Shown piece by piece: positions 1 to 8,140 of a stretch of 64,000 nt of DNA. The first letter of the stretch is position 1, and every line of letters starts with the position of its first letter. The notes below the pieces were generated by a model. That model made no database searches. It was not told where the DNA came from and saw only the letters and a list, made by a program, of their open reading frames with translations. Source of the DNA: Marinimicrobium hydrolyticum (GTDB lineage Bacteria > Pseudomonadota > Gammaproteobacteria > Pseudomonadales > Cellvibrionaceae). The stretch is from positions 310,001 to 374,000 of the forward strand of contig NZ_JAVDDU010000003.1 in assembly GCF_030848505.1 (NCBI RefSeq), written 5' to 3'. Position numbers and translations under genes: made by a program.

Positions 1-272
1 TGTATCCATTTGGAGATGCGGCAGAGCTTGCGTGCATGGTGACTCACCCGGATTACCGCAAGAGTGGCCGGGCGTCGGCCCTGCTCGAACAGATGGAAAA
101 ATTAGCCCGTCAAAAAAACATCAAGCAGTTGTTTGTGCTTACCACTCAAACGGCGCATTGGTTTCTGGAGCAAGGCTTCGCGCCGTGTAAAGTTGGTGAT
201 CTGCCCATGGAGCGGCAAAGCTTGTACAACTATCAGCGCAACTCCAAAATATTTACCAAGTCGTTGAGCTGA
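1..272 (+). CDS. argA: N-acetylglutamate synthase, C-terminal GNAT part (5' end outside the window)
   Basis: Partial gene: the reading frame is open from the first complete codon at base 3. ArgA acetylates glutamate with acetyl-CoA in the first step of arginine biosynthesis, in the cytoplasm. The visible 89 residues are the end of the GNAT acetyltransferase domain: an acetyl-CoA-binding stretch with HPDYRKSGRASALLEQ, then FVLTTQTAHWFLEQGF and the terminal LYNYQRNSKIF, all typical of the ArgA C terminus. Residues that bind arginine for feedback inhibition would lie in the missing kinase-like N-terminal domain. The gene converges on the TPR gene at 350, and a strong hairpin separates them. Confidence 0.9.
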   Translation, partial: YPFGDAAELACMVTHPDYRKSGRASALLEQMEKLARQKNIKQLFVLTTQTAHWFLEQGFAPCKVGDLPMERQSLYNYQRNSKIFTKSLS

Positions 273-294
273 TGGGCCATTCGATGATCGAGCG

Positions 295-334
295 CCCATA
301 AAAAAACCAGCCGAGTGGCTGGTTTTTTTATGGG
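295..334. terminator. Bidirectional intrinsic terminator between argA and the TonB2 operon
   Basis: Perfect 18-bp stem (295-312 with 317-334) and a 4-base loop, GAGT. The stem has a run of seven A on the left and seven T on the right, so transcripts from either side form a GC-containing hairpin followed by a U-tract. It lies 22 bases after the argA stop and 15 bases beyond the end of the TPR gene, so it should stop both convergent transcripts. Confidence 0.92.
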
Positions 335-349
335 CTAAAGGTCAATTAC

Positions 350-1813
350 TTAACCGGCAGGGCCAGCAGTGGGCTCTTCCGGGAAAGGGGTAACCTCAAT
401 CGGCTGCTGAGCGGCCTCATCTTCTCGCCTCTGACGCTCTTTACGCTCTTTTTCACGTTTCGCGTAATTAATCCATTGCTCAGCCGTCTCCTGGCTGCGT
501 TTATCTTTTGCGGCCTGCTCGAGCGCTTCAATGGCTTCGTCGTATTGCTCCAGGCTAACGTGCGCCGTGCCAATACGTAGATACACTTGATCGCTACGGC
601 TCACGCCCCGCTCCAGAGCCTCGTGGCCGGCGTCGATAGCATCCTGATAGCGCTCATTGATAGTGTAAATAGCCGACAAGCGAACGAACAAATCTCCTTT
701 ATCAGACTTGGCCGCCGCGCGCTCAATCTCAACCAGGGAGCGTCTGGATTCCCGGGCAAGACTCCAGGCGTTGGCCAACATTTCCAAGTTGTCCGCGGTG
801 GGCTCGATGGTTTCGTCATCATAGATACCTTGGTGCAGTATCTTAGCCGCTTTGTATGGCACGTCGCGATCAAGGAACATCGCCGCTAAGGAGATTAACA
901 ATCTCTCCCGCTGGATCCCGCCCATCATGTACAACGCTTCCAAGGAGTGGAGGCGATCGTTCTCACGCTCCAGCAGACCGTACATACTCGACAACTGGTC
1001 CCAGTAAGACAACTTGGGATAGTGGCGTACCAGCTTTTTCAGAACGCCAAGCAAAGCTTCGTGATCTTCTTTCTCGAAGTACAGGGCCCGCTGCATAACC
1101 AACCAGTTTTCCTGCGGCACACGCCCACGCTCTTCCGCTTGGCGAACGGCTTCCTCAACATGCGCGATAGAGCGATCAAGATCGCCGAGCTGATAGAACA
1201 GAAACGACAGCATGTAATACTGCTCTGAGTCGATGCTGGTTACCATTTGGGCCCAGCGCCGATAAGACTCCAACGCTTCCTCAAAGCGCTCTTCCTGAGC
1301 GTAGAGCTGCCCCAGAGTTTGATGCGCATTGGCTTCAAGTCCGCTGGGAATTTGCGGACTTTGGGCCACGATTGCCTCGAAGCTTTCAATCAGGCGATCG
1401 GTCTGATCCCGCGCGAAATAGATTTGCGCCATGTACTGGTGTATTTGCGCCTTTTCAAAGGCGTTGTAGCGGTCCATATCTCGGGAGATACGCTGCATCA
1501 GCTCGGCAGCCCGATCAAGGTCAGGCTCGCGATCAGGAAACTCATCCGGATCGGGCTCCATATAGTTCTGAACTTCGGTCAGGCGCCGAATCAAGTCCTG
1601 GCTTACGCCTGGAATTCGCCGAGTAGCAGGCGGTTCCGTAGCCGGCCGGATTAACTCCTGAGCCTGAGCACTCCCGGCTTTCAGCCAGGTTTGTTCCGGC
1701 GCAACCACGCCAACCACGGAGGCCGCAACCACGGGCATAACCATCAAGGCAGACACAATCAGGCTTTGGCTCAGCGTACTGGAAATAAACGCTTTCACTT
1801 TATTCACTATCAT
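350..1813 (-). CDS. TPR repeat protein, last gene of a TonB2-type operon
   Basis: About 487 residues. An N-terminal hydrophobic signal or anchor segment (about residues 8-40, ending near AQAQE) is followed by tetratricopeptide-type helical repeats, for example around QTLGQLYAQEERFEEALESY and LRIGTAHVSLEQYDEAIEAL, and a charged, glutamate-rich C-terminal tail. A TPR protein of this kind closes the tonB2 operon in Vibrio, where it is thought to support TonB2 function; its exact role is not settled. The ATG at 1813, ten bases after the tonB stop and behind GGGAG, is preferred. A start at 1846 would run into tonB without a ribosome site, and a GTG six bases downstream of 1813 is also possible. 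Probably periplasmic. Confidence 0.8.
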   Translation of the reverse strand: MIVNKVKAFISSTLSQSLIVSALMVMPVVAASVVGVVAPEQTWLKAGSAQAQELIRPATEPPATRRIPGVSQDLIRRLTEVQNYMEPDPDEFPDREPDLDRAAELMQRISRDMDRYNAFEKAQIHQYMAQIYFARDQTDRLIESFEAIVAQSPQIPSGLEANAHQTLGQLYAQEERFEEALESYRRWAQMVTSIDSEQYYMLSFLFYQLGDLDRSIAHVEEAVRQAEERGRVPQENWLVMQRALYFEKEDHEALLGVLKKLVRHYPKLSYWDQLSSMYGLLERENDRLHSLEALYMMGGIQRERLLISLAAMFLDRDVPYKAAKILHQGIYDDETIEPTADNLEMLANAWSLARESRRSLVEIERAAAKSDKGDLFVRLSAIYTINERYQDAIDAGHEALERGVSRSDQVYLRIGTAHVSLEQYDEAIEALEQAAKDKRSQETAEQWINYAKREKERKERQRREDEAAQQPIEVTPFPEEPTAGPAG

Positions 1814-1823
1814 CACTCCCAAC

Positions 1824-2444
1824 CTAGTCAGCCAATTCAAATACAAACCTGTACGTCACACCAGGTACTTCGATCGGCTCACCGTCAATCACCCGCGGCC
1901 TAAACCGGAAACGCTCGGCCGCTCGCTCCGCTGCGCGATTAAAAATGGTGGTAGGACGGCCTTCAGTGTCTACCGCGTCGATGACTTCGATGTCCCGCGT
2001 GGCCCCGGCTGTGGTAACCGTAAAACGCACGGTTACGAAGCCTTCGATACCGCGCTGAGCGGCGCGCCTAGGGTACTCCGGAGCAATGGCCACAATTGGC
2101 ATATACTCGCCGTCACCACTAAAACCACTGCCGCCAAGCTCAATACCGCTGTCCAGCGTAGGAGCATCCAGACTCAGGCCACCATCAGCGATGTCTGGAG
2201 AATCAAACTCAGGCTCGGGAATATCCGGCGGAGGGGTTTCCACGTCGTCCGGCCGATCTGGCCGCGGGGTCTCGTAACGAGTGTCGATGTCTGCCTGGGG
2301 CATGCTGATATCGGCAATCCTGCGGTGTTCACGCGGCTCATCCTCACCCAGATCCTGGTTGATCAAAGAGTGCATCAAAAACAGCAAACCGAAGGTAACG
2401 ACTACCGCCAGCGCCCCACCTATACTTAATCTTGCAAAGTTCAT
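1824..2444 (-). CDS. tonB: TonB energy transducer, short TonB2-like form
   Basis: 206 residues. One N-terminal transmembrane helix (about residues 9-28) carries the SxxxH-like face used to contact ExbB/ExbD. A proline- and acid-rich periplasmic spacer (about 50-90) follows, then a C-terminal TonB domain starting near PIVAIAPEYPRRAAQRGIEG and ending in a YRF strand. TonB passes proton-motive energy from ExbB/ExbD to outer-membrane receptors. The short length and the operon order match the TonB2 class rather than E. coli TonB. It starts 6 bases after the exbD stop, so the two are probably translationally coupled. No TonB-dependent receptor is present in this window, so the substrate cannot be inferred. 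Confidence 0.9.
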   Translation of the reverse strand: MNFARLSIGGALAVVVTFGLLFLMHSLINQDLGEDEPREHRRIADISMPQADIDTRYETPRPDRPDDVETPPPDIPEPEFDSPDIADGGLSLDAPTLDSGIELGGSGFSGDGEYMPIVAIAPEYPRRAAQRGIEGFVTVRFTVTTAGATRDIEVIDAVDTEGRPTTIFNRAAERAAERFRFRPRVIDGEPIEVPGVTYRFVFELAD

Positions 2445-2450
2445 AGCAGC

Positions 2451-2855
2451 CTATTTCTTTTCAGTGGAGACAGCAACGTTGGTGATACCCAGTTCTCTGG
2501 CAGACTCGGTAATACCCACAACCATTCGCATGTTGGCACCACTGTCAGCCTGGACTACCACTGTCCCTCTGGGGTTCTCTGCCTGAAGCCGTTCGATTTG
2601 CGCGCGAACACCACGAGGATCGATCTGTTGATTGTCGATCCATATTTCGTTGTTGGCATTCACGGCAACCAAAATGGCCGCATCCGGCTTTTCTTCCGCT
2701 GTAGTTGCTTCGGGTCGAGTTACCTCAATCCCGGTCTCTTTGATGAAAGTAGCAGTCACAATGAAGAAGATCAGCATGATAAACACCACATCAAGCATGG
2801 GCGTTAAGTCAATCGCCTGGGCTTCTTCTTCAGCTTTCTCGTTCTTCCTACTCAT
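2451..2855 (-). CDS. exbD: ExbD biopolymer transport protein (TonB2 system)
   Basis: 134 residues with the ExbD/TolR layout: a short cytoplasmic N terminus, one transmembrane helix containing the essential aspartate in DLTPMLDVVFIMLIFF, and a periplasmic domain ending in the GITNVAVSTEK region. With ExbB it forms the proton channel that energises TonB. The ATG at 2855 has a purine-rich GAAGAGA upstream; a TTG at 2870 would add five residues and is less likely. It lies between exbB (41 bases upstream) and tonB (6 bases downstream) on the same strand. Confidence 0.93.
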   Translation of the reverse strand: MSRKNEKAEEEAQAIDLTPMLDVVFIMLIFFIVTATFIKETGIEVTRPEATTAEEKPDAAILVAVNANNEIWIDNQQIDPRGVRAQIERLQAENPRGTVVVQADSGANMRMVVGITESARELGITNVAVSTEKK

Positions 2856-2896
2856 GGGAGATCTCTTCAATACCGGTTAATACTCGGATGTCGGCC

Positions 2897-3424
2897 TTAG
2901 TGATCCATAGTCATGTGATCGGCAAACAAATATTTCTCACGATCCGCGATCCGTGTCAGGTAGGTATTGGCGAACAGCCCGGACAGAGCCGCCACCATTC
3001 CAGCCATGGTCGGAATCGTTGCCATGGATACACCACTGGCCATCTGTTTGACATCACCACCACCCGTGAGTGCGAGGACGTTAAACACTTCGATCATGCC
3101 CGTTACAGTACCCAGCAGACCCAATAGAGGACACAGGCTCACCATAGTGGCGATCATCGCCATATTGGTGTCGATTTTCTCGGAAACACGAGAAATCAGG
3201 GCAGTACGTATTTTTTTAGCGTTCCATGACCGACGTTCCGACCGAGATTCCCAGGTGTCCAGAGCAGCCTGGACGTCACCTTTCAAACCACCTTTGAAAT
3301 ACCACACCCGCTCAAAAATCAGGGTCCACATGGCGAAGGTTAGGATGGCGATGAGCACAAGCACATCGCCTCCCTGGTTCAAAAAGGCTCTAATGGCTGC
3401 AAACGCTTCCATTATTGCCAGCAT
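2897..3424 (-). CDS. exbB: ExbB/TolQ/MotA-family proton channel protein
   Basis: 175 residues. The MotA/TolQ/ExbB domain has three predicted membrane helices: one near residues 18-40, and two in the C-terminal half around MIATMVSLCPLLGLLGTVTG and SMATIPTMAGMVAALSGLFA. The conserved LLGLLGTVTGMIEVF stretch is diagnostic. It partners with ExbD to drive TonB. The start has AGGAG seven bases upstream. The protein is short for ExbB, as expected for the ExbB2 subtype that works with TtpC, whose gene is immediately upstream. Confidence 0.92.
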   Translation of the reverse strand: MLAIMEAFAAIRAFLNQGGDVLVLIAILTFAMWTLIFERVWYFKGGLKGDVQAALDTWESRSERRSWNAKKIRTALISRVSEKIDTNMAMIATMVSLCPLLGLLGTVTGMIEVFNVLALTGGGDVKQMASGVSMATIPTMAGMVAALSGLFANTYLTRIADREKYLFADHMTMDH

Positions 3425-3434
3425 GGTTTATCTC

Positions 3435-4805
3435 CTACTTGCGTTCAGCGTTTTCGGCAATAATGCCAGCGGTCTGCTCGTCGAGAACATGAATGACGCG
3501 CTTCGCCCGGCCGTTAACGATGGTGTGCAGCAGTACCGTCGGGATAGCCACAACCAGACCCAAAACGGTCGTGATCAAGGCCGAGGAGATACCACCCGCC
3601 ATGTTTTTCGGATCGCCGGCGCCGAAAATGGTAATCGCCTGGAAGGTCAGAATCATACCGACCACCGTACCCAACAGCCCCATCAAAGGCGCCACTGCGG
3701 CGATAATTTTCAGCAGAGACAAGCCGCTCTCAATAGCCGGACGCTCTTTCAGCACCGCCTCTTCAAGCTTCAGCTCCAGAGTTTCTGGATCAACATTCTT
3801 GTTCTCTTCCGCTACTTGCAGAACACGACCCAAGGGGTTGTTAGCATTTGGCGTAGAAGACTTCAGCTGTGCGGTTACTTTGCCGCTAACACCGAACAGG
3901 TAGATGATGCGCCACAGACCCAGCAGGAAGCCGAAGACACCCACTGCCGTGATCACATAACCCACGCCACCACCTTGGTGCCAACGCTCACCCCAAGTGG
4001 GGCTGTCGATCAGCGCCGCTAGCAGCGAACCACCAGTAGGACCAGTGGGGTCAATACCCACTTGAACCAATCCAGACTCAGCATTTTGCAGTCTGGCTGC
4101 AGAGGAACGAACAGCACCCGCAGGCTGACGTGGCAGCTCTTCGATTCGGCCGGAAGCTGGGTTGTAAGTCAGGTATTTACCTTCGGAAACCAAGTTGTAG
4201 GCACCGATACGCACGACATCCTGAGTTACACGCTGACCATCGGGCTTGCTCACCTCGGCAGGGAAAACCACAACGCGACCGGTCTCAACCATTTCCCGCT
4301 GCATTTCGAACCACAAACGCTCGATTTCAGCGATGCTGGGCAAGCGGGTGTTGCTGTTCATCTTATCGATCAGCTCGTTAAGAAACTCACCACGACCAGG
4401 AATCTGTGCACTCACCAAGGAGCCGTACAGAGTTTCCCGCAAGTCACCAGCGGTGGAGGTCAAGTGACCAAACAGCTCACGCAGAGAACCGAGACGCTCA
4501 TTGCGCTGATCCATCTTGGCACGCACTTCCCGCTCTTGCTCTTCGTAGGTCTGCTCCAAACGCTCGGAGCGACGCTCTTCTGAGTCGCGTGTAGCGCGAG
4601 CTTCGCGCAGCAATTCAGCACGATTCTCTCTCTCTTGACGGAAACGGGCTTCGCGTTGGCGATGTTCTTGAGTTTCCGCGATTCTGGACTCACGAACCAT
4701 TTCCAGAAGCTCGTCCAAGGTGGCGGCTTGATCAGCCATAGCCACATTGGCGCTCAAACTTGCTGCCAGGGCTACCAGACAGCCTTTTACAAACGTCATC
4801 TTCAT
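3435..4805 (-). CDS. ttpC: TtpC-like MotA/TolQ/ExbB protein with long coiled-coil N terminus
   Basis: 456 residues. A signal peptide (cleavage near ANVAMADQA) is followed by a charged coiled coil rich in Glu and Arg (about residues 30-110), a periplasmic region, a transmembrane helix near residue 280, and a C-terminal ExbB-like channel domain with AAVAPLMGLLGTVVGMILTF. In Vibrio, TtpC is the extra component required for TonB2-dependent iron uptake, probably linking the inner-membrane complex to the periplasm or outer membrane. Its ATG overlaps the stop of the DUF3450 gene in an ATGA, and exbB follows after 10 bases, so the three are translationally linked. Confidence 0.88.
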   Translation of the reverse strand: MKMTFVKGCLVALAASLSANVAMADQAATLDELLEMVRESRIAETQEHRQREARFRQERENRAELLREARATRDSEERRSERLEQTYEEQEREVRAKMDQRNERLGSLRELFGHLTSTAGDLRETLYGSLVSAQIPGRGEFLNELIDKMNSNTRLPSIAEIERLWFEMQREMVETGRVVVFPAEVSKPDGQRVTQDVVRIGAYNLVSEGKYLTYNPASGRIEELPRQPAGAVRSSAARLQNAESGLVQVGIDPTGPTGGSLLAALIDSPTWGERWHQGGGVGYVITAVGVFGFLLGLWRIIYLFGVSGKVTAQLKSSTPNANNPLGRVLQVAEENKNVDPETLELKLEEAVLKERPAIESGLSLLKIIAAVAPLMGLLGTVVGMILTFQAITIFGAGDPKNMAGGISSALITTVLGLVVAIPTVLLHTIVNGRAKRVIHVLDEQTAGIIAENAERK

Positions 4806-5584
4806 CGTGCTGCCTCCGGAGCCTGAACGGGTAACATCATAATGTCCTGAGTCGCCTGATCACGGGCAATACGCAGACCTTTCAGGATGGGGTTGCGATA
4901 GGATCTATCCAGCTCCACCCAAGCCTGTTGCTCGGAGTCCCAGGCGCCTTGGCGCTCAGTATCAGTGGTTTGATACATCAGAGAAACGCGACCGACTTGC
5001 AGGATGTTCACTTCCCGCTCTTGTCCGTCCACTTCCAGGGAGGCGCGGTAGGTATCCAGGTACCGACCGTAGTTCATTTCAATTCTGTAGGCTTCAAGAA
5101 CCTGGCGGAATTTCTCGGCTACGGAGATATCGGCACGGTCTTGGTTGTCGCGCAGCATGCGCAGACGGGCACGACGCTCTTCAACACGGAAGGGCTTATC
5201 CAGCTCTACGAACTGCTCCAGACCGTCCAGCATCTTCAGTACCAGCGGCTGAATCTGCCGTTCAATAACTGTCACCTGCTCAATGGACTCATCCAATTCT
5301 TCCATCACTCTCAGCTGAGCAGCGATTTGCCTCTCCAGCTGGCTGTTGTAGGTGCGCAGACCTTCAATTTCTCTGTTCACAACATTGAACTGCTGCAACA
5401 GATCATCGGTTTCCTGTGCTAACCGGTCAATCCGCTGCTGAGACTCTTGACCCATAGCGGTCTTGGTTTGACCGACCTGGAGAATAGCGTCCAGGGTTTG
5501 ATCTGCCACGGCTGCACTACCCATTAGCGCGCCGGCAGAAAGCACAGTGGACAGAGCCACGGCTTTCAATCGCTGCTTTTTCAT
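4802..5584 (-). CDS. DUF3450 periplasmic coiled-coil protein, first gene of the TonB2 operon
   Basis: About 260 residues: a signal peptide (ending near GSAAVADQ) and a long helical, coiled-coil-forming body (about residues 30-130) with a conserved RRARLRMLRDNQDRADIS segment. DUF3450 genes stand directly upstream of ttpC-exbB-exbD-tonB in many gammaproteobacteria, so the family is tied to TonB2-type transport, but no biochemical role is established. The ATG at 5584 follows GGGGG by six bases; an upstream in-frame start at 5644 lacks a ribosome site and would bury the signal peptide. The operon promoter is probably at 5687-5716. Confidence 0.85.
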   Translation of the reverse strand: MKKQRLKAVALSTVLSAGALMGSAAVADQTLDAILQVGQTKTAMGQESQQRIDRLAQETDDLLQQFNVVNREIEGLRTYNSQLERQIAAQLRVMEELDESIEQVTVIERQIQPLVLKMLDGLEQFVELDKPFRVEERRARLRMLRDNQDRADISVAEKFRQVLEAYRIEMNYGRYLDTYRASLEVDGQEREVNILQVGRVSLMYQTTDTERQGAWDSEQQAWVELDRSYRNPILKGLRIARDQATQDIMMLPVQAPEAAR

Positions 5585-5686
5585 ATATCCCCCAACTCGG
5601 GTGCTTGCAATCAGATGAGTTTGCGACAGACAGCTGCCACACACACGTTATCCACATAGCCTCTAGGAGGCAGCTAAGAACGCAGC

Positions 5687-5716
5687 ATTGTAATAAGAGC
5701 GCCAGCTTACATTCAA
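5687..5716 (-). promoter_or_regulatory. Candidate sigma-70 promoter of the TonB2 operon
   Basis: Read on the minus strand: -35 TTGAAT (5716-5711), an 18-base spacer and -10 TACAAT (5692-5687), about 100 bases upstream of the DUF3450 start. Four of six and five of six consensus bases match. I see no clear Fur box overlapping it, so iron control is not supported by the sequence. Confidence 0.5.
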
Positions 5717-5830
5717 TGCTTTATGTAAAAGCCTTTTTATGTGGGTATATCGGTATCATTTAGGTAACAGTCGTACCGACTAAAAGCCCAAACAAGGTAA
5801 CACCCGCTCATTTAATAGCCAATTCGGCAT

Positions 5831-6373
5831 TTATTTCCCCTCTTCCCGTTTCCCCATCCGCTCGTAAACACAAAACGAATGTACGATCGGGGCACTACTC
5901 TCTCCCGGGGTTTCCGAGACCAGTCGCCATTCACTCGCTGGCAGCTCGGGAAAATAGGCGTCACCCTCGAGCTCTATGTCCACCTTGGTCAAATACACCC
6001 TTTGAGCCAGAGCCAGGCTGTTACGATAAATCTCACCGCCGCCCATCACCATAACCTCGCCCTCAGCCTCGCCCTTGGCGGATAGGGCCAAGCGAGCGGC
6101 ATCCAGAGCCTCATGCAAACTTCCAGCGCGGGTCATTCCTGTGGGGGGGCGCCAATCGGACTGGCGTGTCACGACAATGTTTTCTCGCCCCGGGAGGGGC
6201 CGTCCAATGGATTCGTACGTCTTCCGCCCCATGATCACCGGCTTTCCCAAGGTTACTGATTTGAAATACTTCAGGTCTTGAGGCAGATGCCAGGGCAGTT
6301 TGTTATTTCGGCCGATCACGCCATTTCGCGCGGCGGCAGCTATTAAGGCCACAATCATGGTCGTTTGTTCCAT
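5831..6373 (-). CDS. folA: Dihydrofolate reductase
   Basis: About 180 residues. It reduces dihydrofolate to tetrahydrofolate with NADPH, regenerating the folate that the upstream thymidylate synthase oxidises. Visible signatures are RNGVIGRNNKLPWHLPQDL (substrate site with the W-x-x-x-D pattern), GRKTYESIGRPLPGREN for NADPH binding, and VMGGGEIY. The ATG at 6373 lies one base after the thyA stop, which suggests coupling; a second ATG at 6358 (MIVALIAA) matches the family N terminus better and may be the true start. It is the last gene of the rppH-ptsP-lgt-thyA-folA run. Confidence 0.95.
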   Translation of the reverse strand: MEQTTMIVALIAAAARNGVIGRNNKLPWHLPQDLKYFKSVTLGKPVIMGRKTYESIGRPLPGRENIVVTRQSDWRPPTGMTRAGSLHEALDAARLALSAKGEAEGEVMVMGGGEIYRNSLALAQRVYLTKVDIELEGDAYFPELPASEWRLVSETPGESSAPIVHSFCVYERMGKREEGK

Positions 6374-6374
6374 C

Positions 6375-7214
6375 TCAAACAGCAATTGGAGCAACGATGC
6401 GCGGATGAGGCTCGTAGCCGCGAAATTCGAAGTCTTCCAACTGGTAGTCAAACAGGCTGGAGGGGCGACGGCCGATCACGAGCTGAGGCAGAGGCCTAGG
6501 CTCGCGCTTCAATTGCTCGAAAACAATGTCGTCCGTTAAATGGTTATGGTACAAGTGGCAGTCCCCAAACGTATGCACAAAGTCGCCCACTTCAAGGTCG
6601 CACTGCTGGGCAATCATGTGGGTCAGTAATGCATAGCTGGCAATATTAAACGGCACCCCTAAAAATAAGTCGGCACTGCGCTGATAGAGCTGGCATGACA
6701 GACGGCCTTCAGCCACATAGAACTGGAACAGCGTGTGGCAAGCCGCGAGCGCCATGCGGCCGCGAGCGACGTTTTCCTGCGGACTGAGGCTTTCATCGGG
6801 AAGATCAGCCGGATTCCACGCGCTTACAATTAAGCGCCGGGAGTTGGGCTGGGTTTTGATTTGCTCCACCACCTGAGCAATCTGATCGATGGTATCGCCG
6901 TTGGGGCATGCCCAGCTTCGCCATTGCTTGCCGTATACGGGCCCCAATTCTCCCTCAGCGGTAGCCCATTCGTTCCAGATTCTGCAACCCCGCTCTTGCA
7001 ACCAGTGCACATCGGTGCGCCCCTGCAAAAACCACAGCAGCTCCACAATAATACTTTTCAAGTGCACCGTTTTGGTGGTCACCAAAGGAAACCCCTGGCT
7101 CAAATCGAAGCGCAGCTGACGCCCGAAGACCGAGCGAGTGCCCGTACCCGTACGGTCCCCACGGTCGAGGCCGTTATCGACGACATCCTGCAACAAGGCT
7201 AGGTATTGCTTCAT
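6375..7214 (-). CDS. thyA: Thymidylate synthase
   Basis: 279 residues, slightly longer than the 264 of E. coli. It methylates dUMP to dTMP using methylene-tetrahydrofolate. The nucleophilic cysteine lies in [12 protein letters not shown], with [20 protein letters not shown] for dUMP/folate binding and HLYHNH near the C terminus; the protein ends in IAV like other ThyA enzymes. A TGTGTR-like N-terminal loop ([11 protein letters not shown]) is intact. It sits between lgt and folA on the same strand, the usual gammaproteobacterial arrangement. Confidence 0.97.
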   Translation of the reverse strand: MKQYLALLQDVVDNGLDRGDRTGTGTRSVFGRQLRFDLSQGFPLVTTKTVHLKSIIVELLWFLQGRTDVHWLQERGCRIWNEWATAEGELGPVYGKQWRSWACPNGDTIDQIAQVVEQIKTQPNSRRLIVSAWNPADLPDESLSPQENVARGRMALAACHTLFQFYVAEGRLSCQLYQRSADLFLGVPFNIASYALLTHMIAQQCDLEVGDFVHTFGDCHLYHNHLTDDIVFEQLKREPRPLPQLVIGRRPSSLFDYQLEDFEFRGYEPHPRIVAPIAV

Positions 7215-7243
7215 AACTGACTCTTACTTTTATATACGGTTAT

Positions 7244-8056
7244 TCAGGGGTTGCGGCGCTTAATACGGCCCCGCCACGCATAGCCCAAAAAGCCCACGCC
7301 CAGCAGCACTAAAGGCACGGACAGCAGCTGTCCGCGGGTAACCCATCCGAAAAGATCGAACTGAATATGTTCATCGGGCGCTCGGTAAAACTCCGTAAAG
7401 ATTCGGAACAAGCCGTAGCCCAGCAGGAAGAGCCCCGTCACCGCACCTCTCGGGCGCGGCTTCATGGAGAACCAGTACACAAGAGCAAATAACAATACGC
7501 CTTCTGTGGCGGCTTGATACAGCTGGGATGGATGGCGCTCCAAGCCAGTGGGGTCCTTGGGGAATACCATGGCCCACGGTACATCGGTGGTGCGCCCCCA
7601 GAGCTCGCCACCGATAAAATTGCCCAGTCGGCCAAACCCCAACCCCAAAGGCACCAAAGGAGCTATGAAGTCGGTAACTGCAATAAAAGGCTGGCGTATC
7701 CGGCGCGCGTAGAGCCAAACCGCCAGCGTGACGCCGAGCAAGCCACCGTGGAACGACATGCCCCCTTCCCAAATGCGGAACAGCCACAGAGGATCGCTGA
7801 GCCAATAATCGAAATGGTAAAAAAACACATAGCCCGCGCGCCCGCCGAGAATGACACCGAAGGCACAGTAGGTAACCAGGTTCTCTACTTGGTGGCGATT
7901 GATAACCGAGTGAGGCGCCTTGGCTCGATGCATGGCCAGCAGCCATGCGCTCGCAAAGGCAAACAGGTACATGAGACCGTACCAATGAATCGCCAGGGGT
8001 CCAATTTCCAGGGCCACCGGATCAATGTCCGGATAGCTCAATTCCAGCATGCTCAT
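7244..8056 (-). CDS. lgt: Prolipoprotein diacylglyceryl transferase
   Basis: 270 residues, inner membrane. It transfers diacylglycerol from phosphatidylglycerol to the lipobox cysteine of prolipoproteins, the first step of lipoprotein maturation. Seven or so hydrophobic helices are visible, and the Lgt signature is at [16 protein letters not shown], with [14 protein letters not shown] and MSFHGGLLG also conserved. The ATG at 8056 ([10 protein letters not shown]) follows GGA by eight bases; the longer start at 8095 has no support. Several lipoproteins that would be its clients lie in this window (at 11854, 13201, 19553 and 34397). Confidence 0.96.
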   Translation of the reverse strand: MSMLELSYPDIDPVALEIGPLAIHWYGLMYLFAFASAWLLAMHRAKAPHSVINRHQVENLVTYCAFGVILGGRAGYVFFYHFDYWLSDPLWLFRIWEGGMSFHGGLLGVTLAVWLYARRIRQPFIAVTDFIAPLVPLGLGFGRLGNFIGGELWGRTTDVPWAMVFPKDPTGLERHPSQLYQAATEGVLLFALVYWFSMKPRPRGAVTGLFLLGYGLFRIFTEFYRAPDEHIQFDLFGWVTRGQLLSVPLVLLGVGFLGYAWRGRIKRRNP

Positions 8057-8140
8057 AGGCAGTTTCCGAAGTACAGGAAAAACAAAGCCGCTCATGGTAC
8101 ACCACCAGGAGCGGTTAGGGTCGGCTCTCGCGAAGCCTAC

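Noticed and set aside
2967-4022. Long open frame on the plus strand (351 codons)
   Set aside because: It lies antisense to exbB and ttpC, which have clear family motifs; the predicted product has no recognisable domain and no ribosome site.
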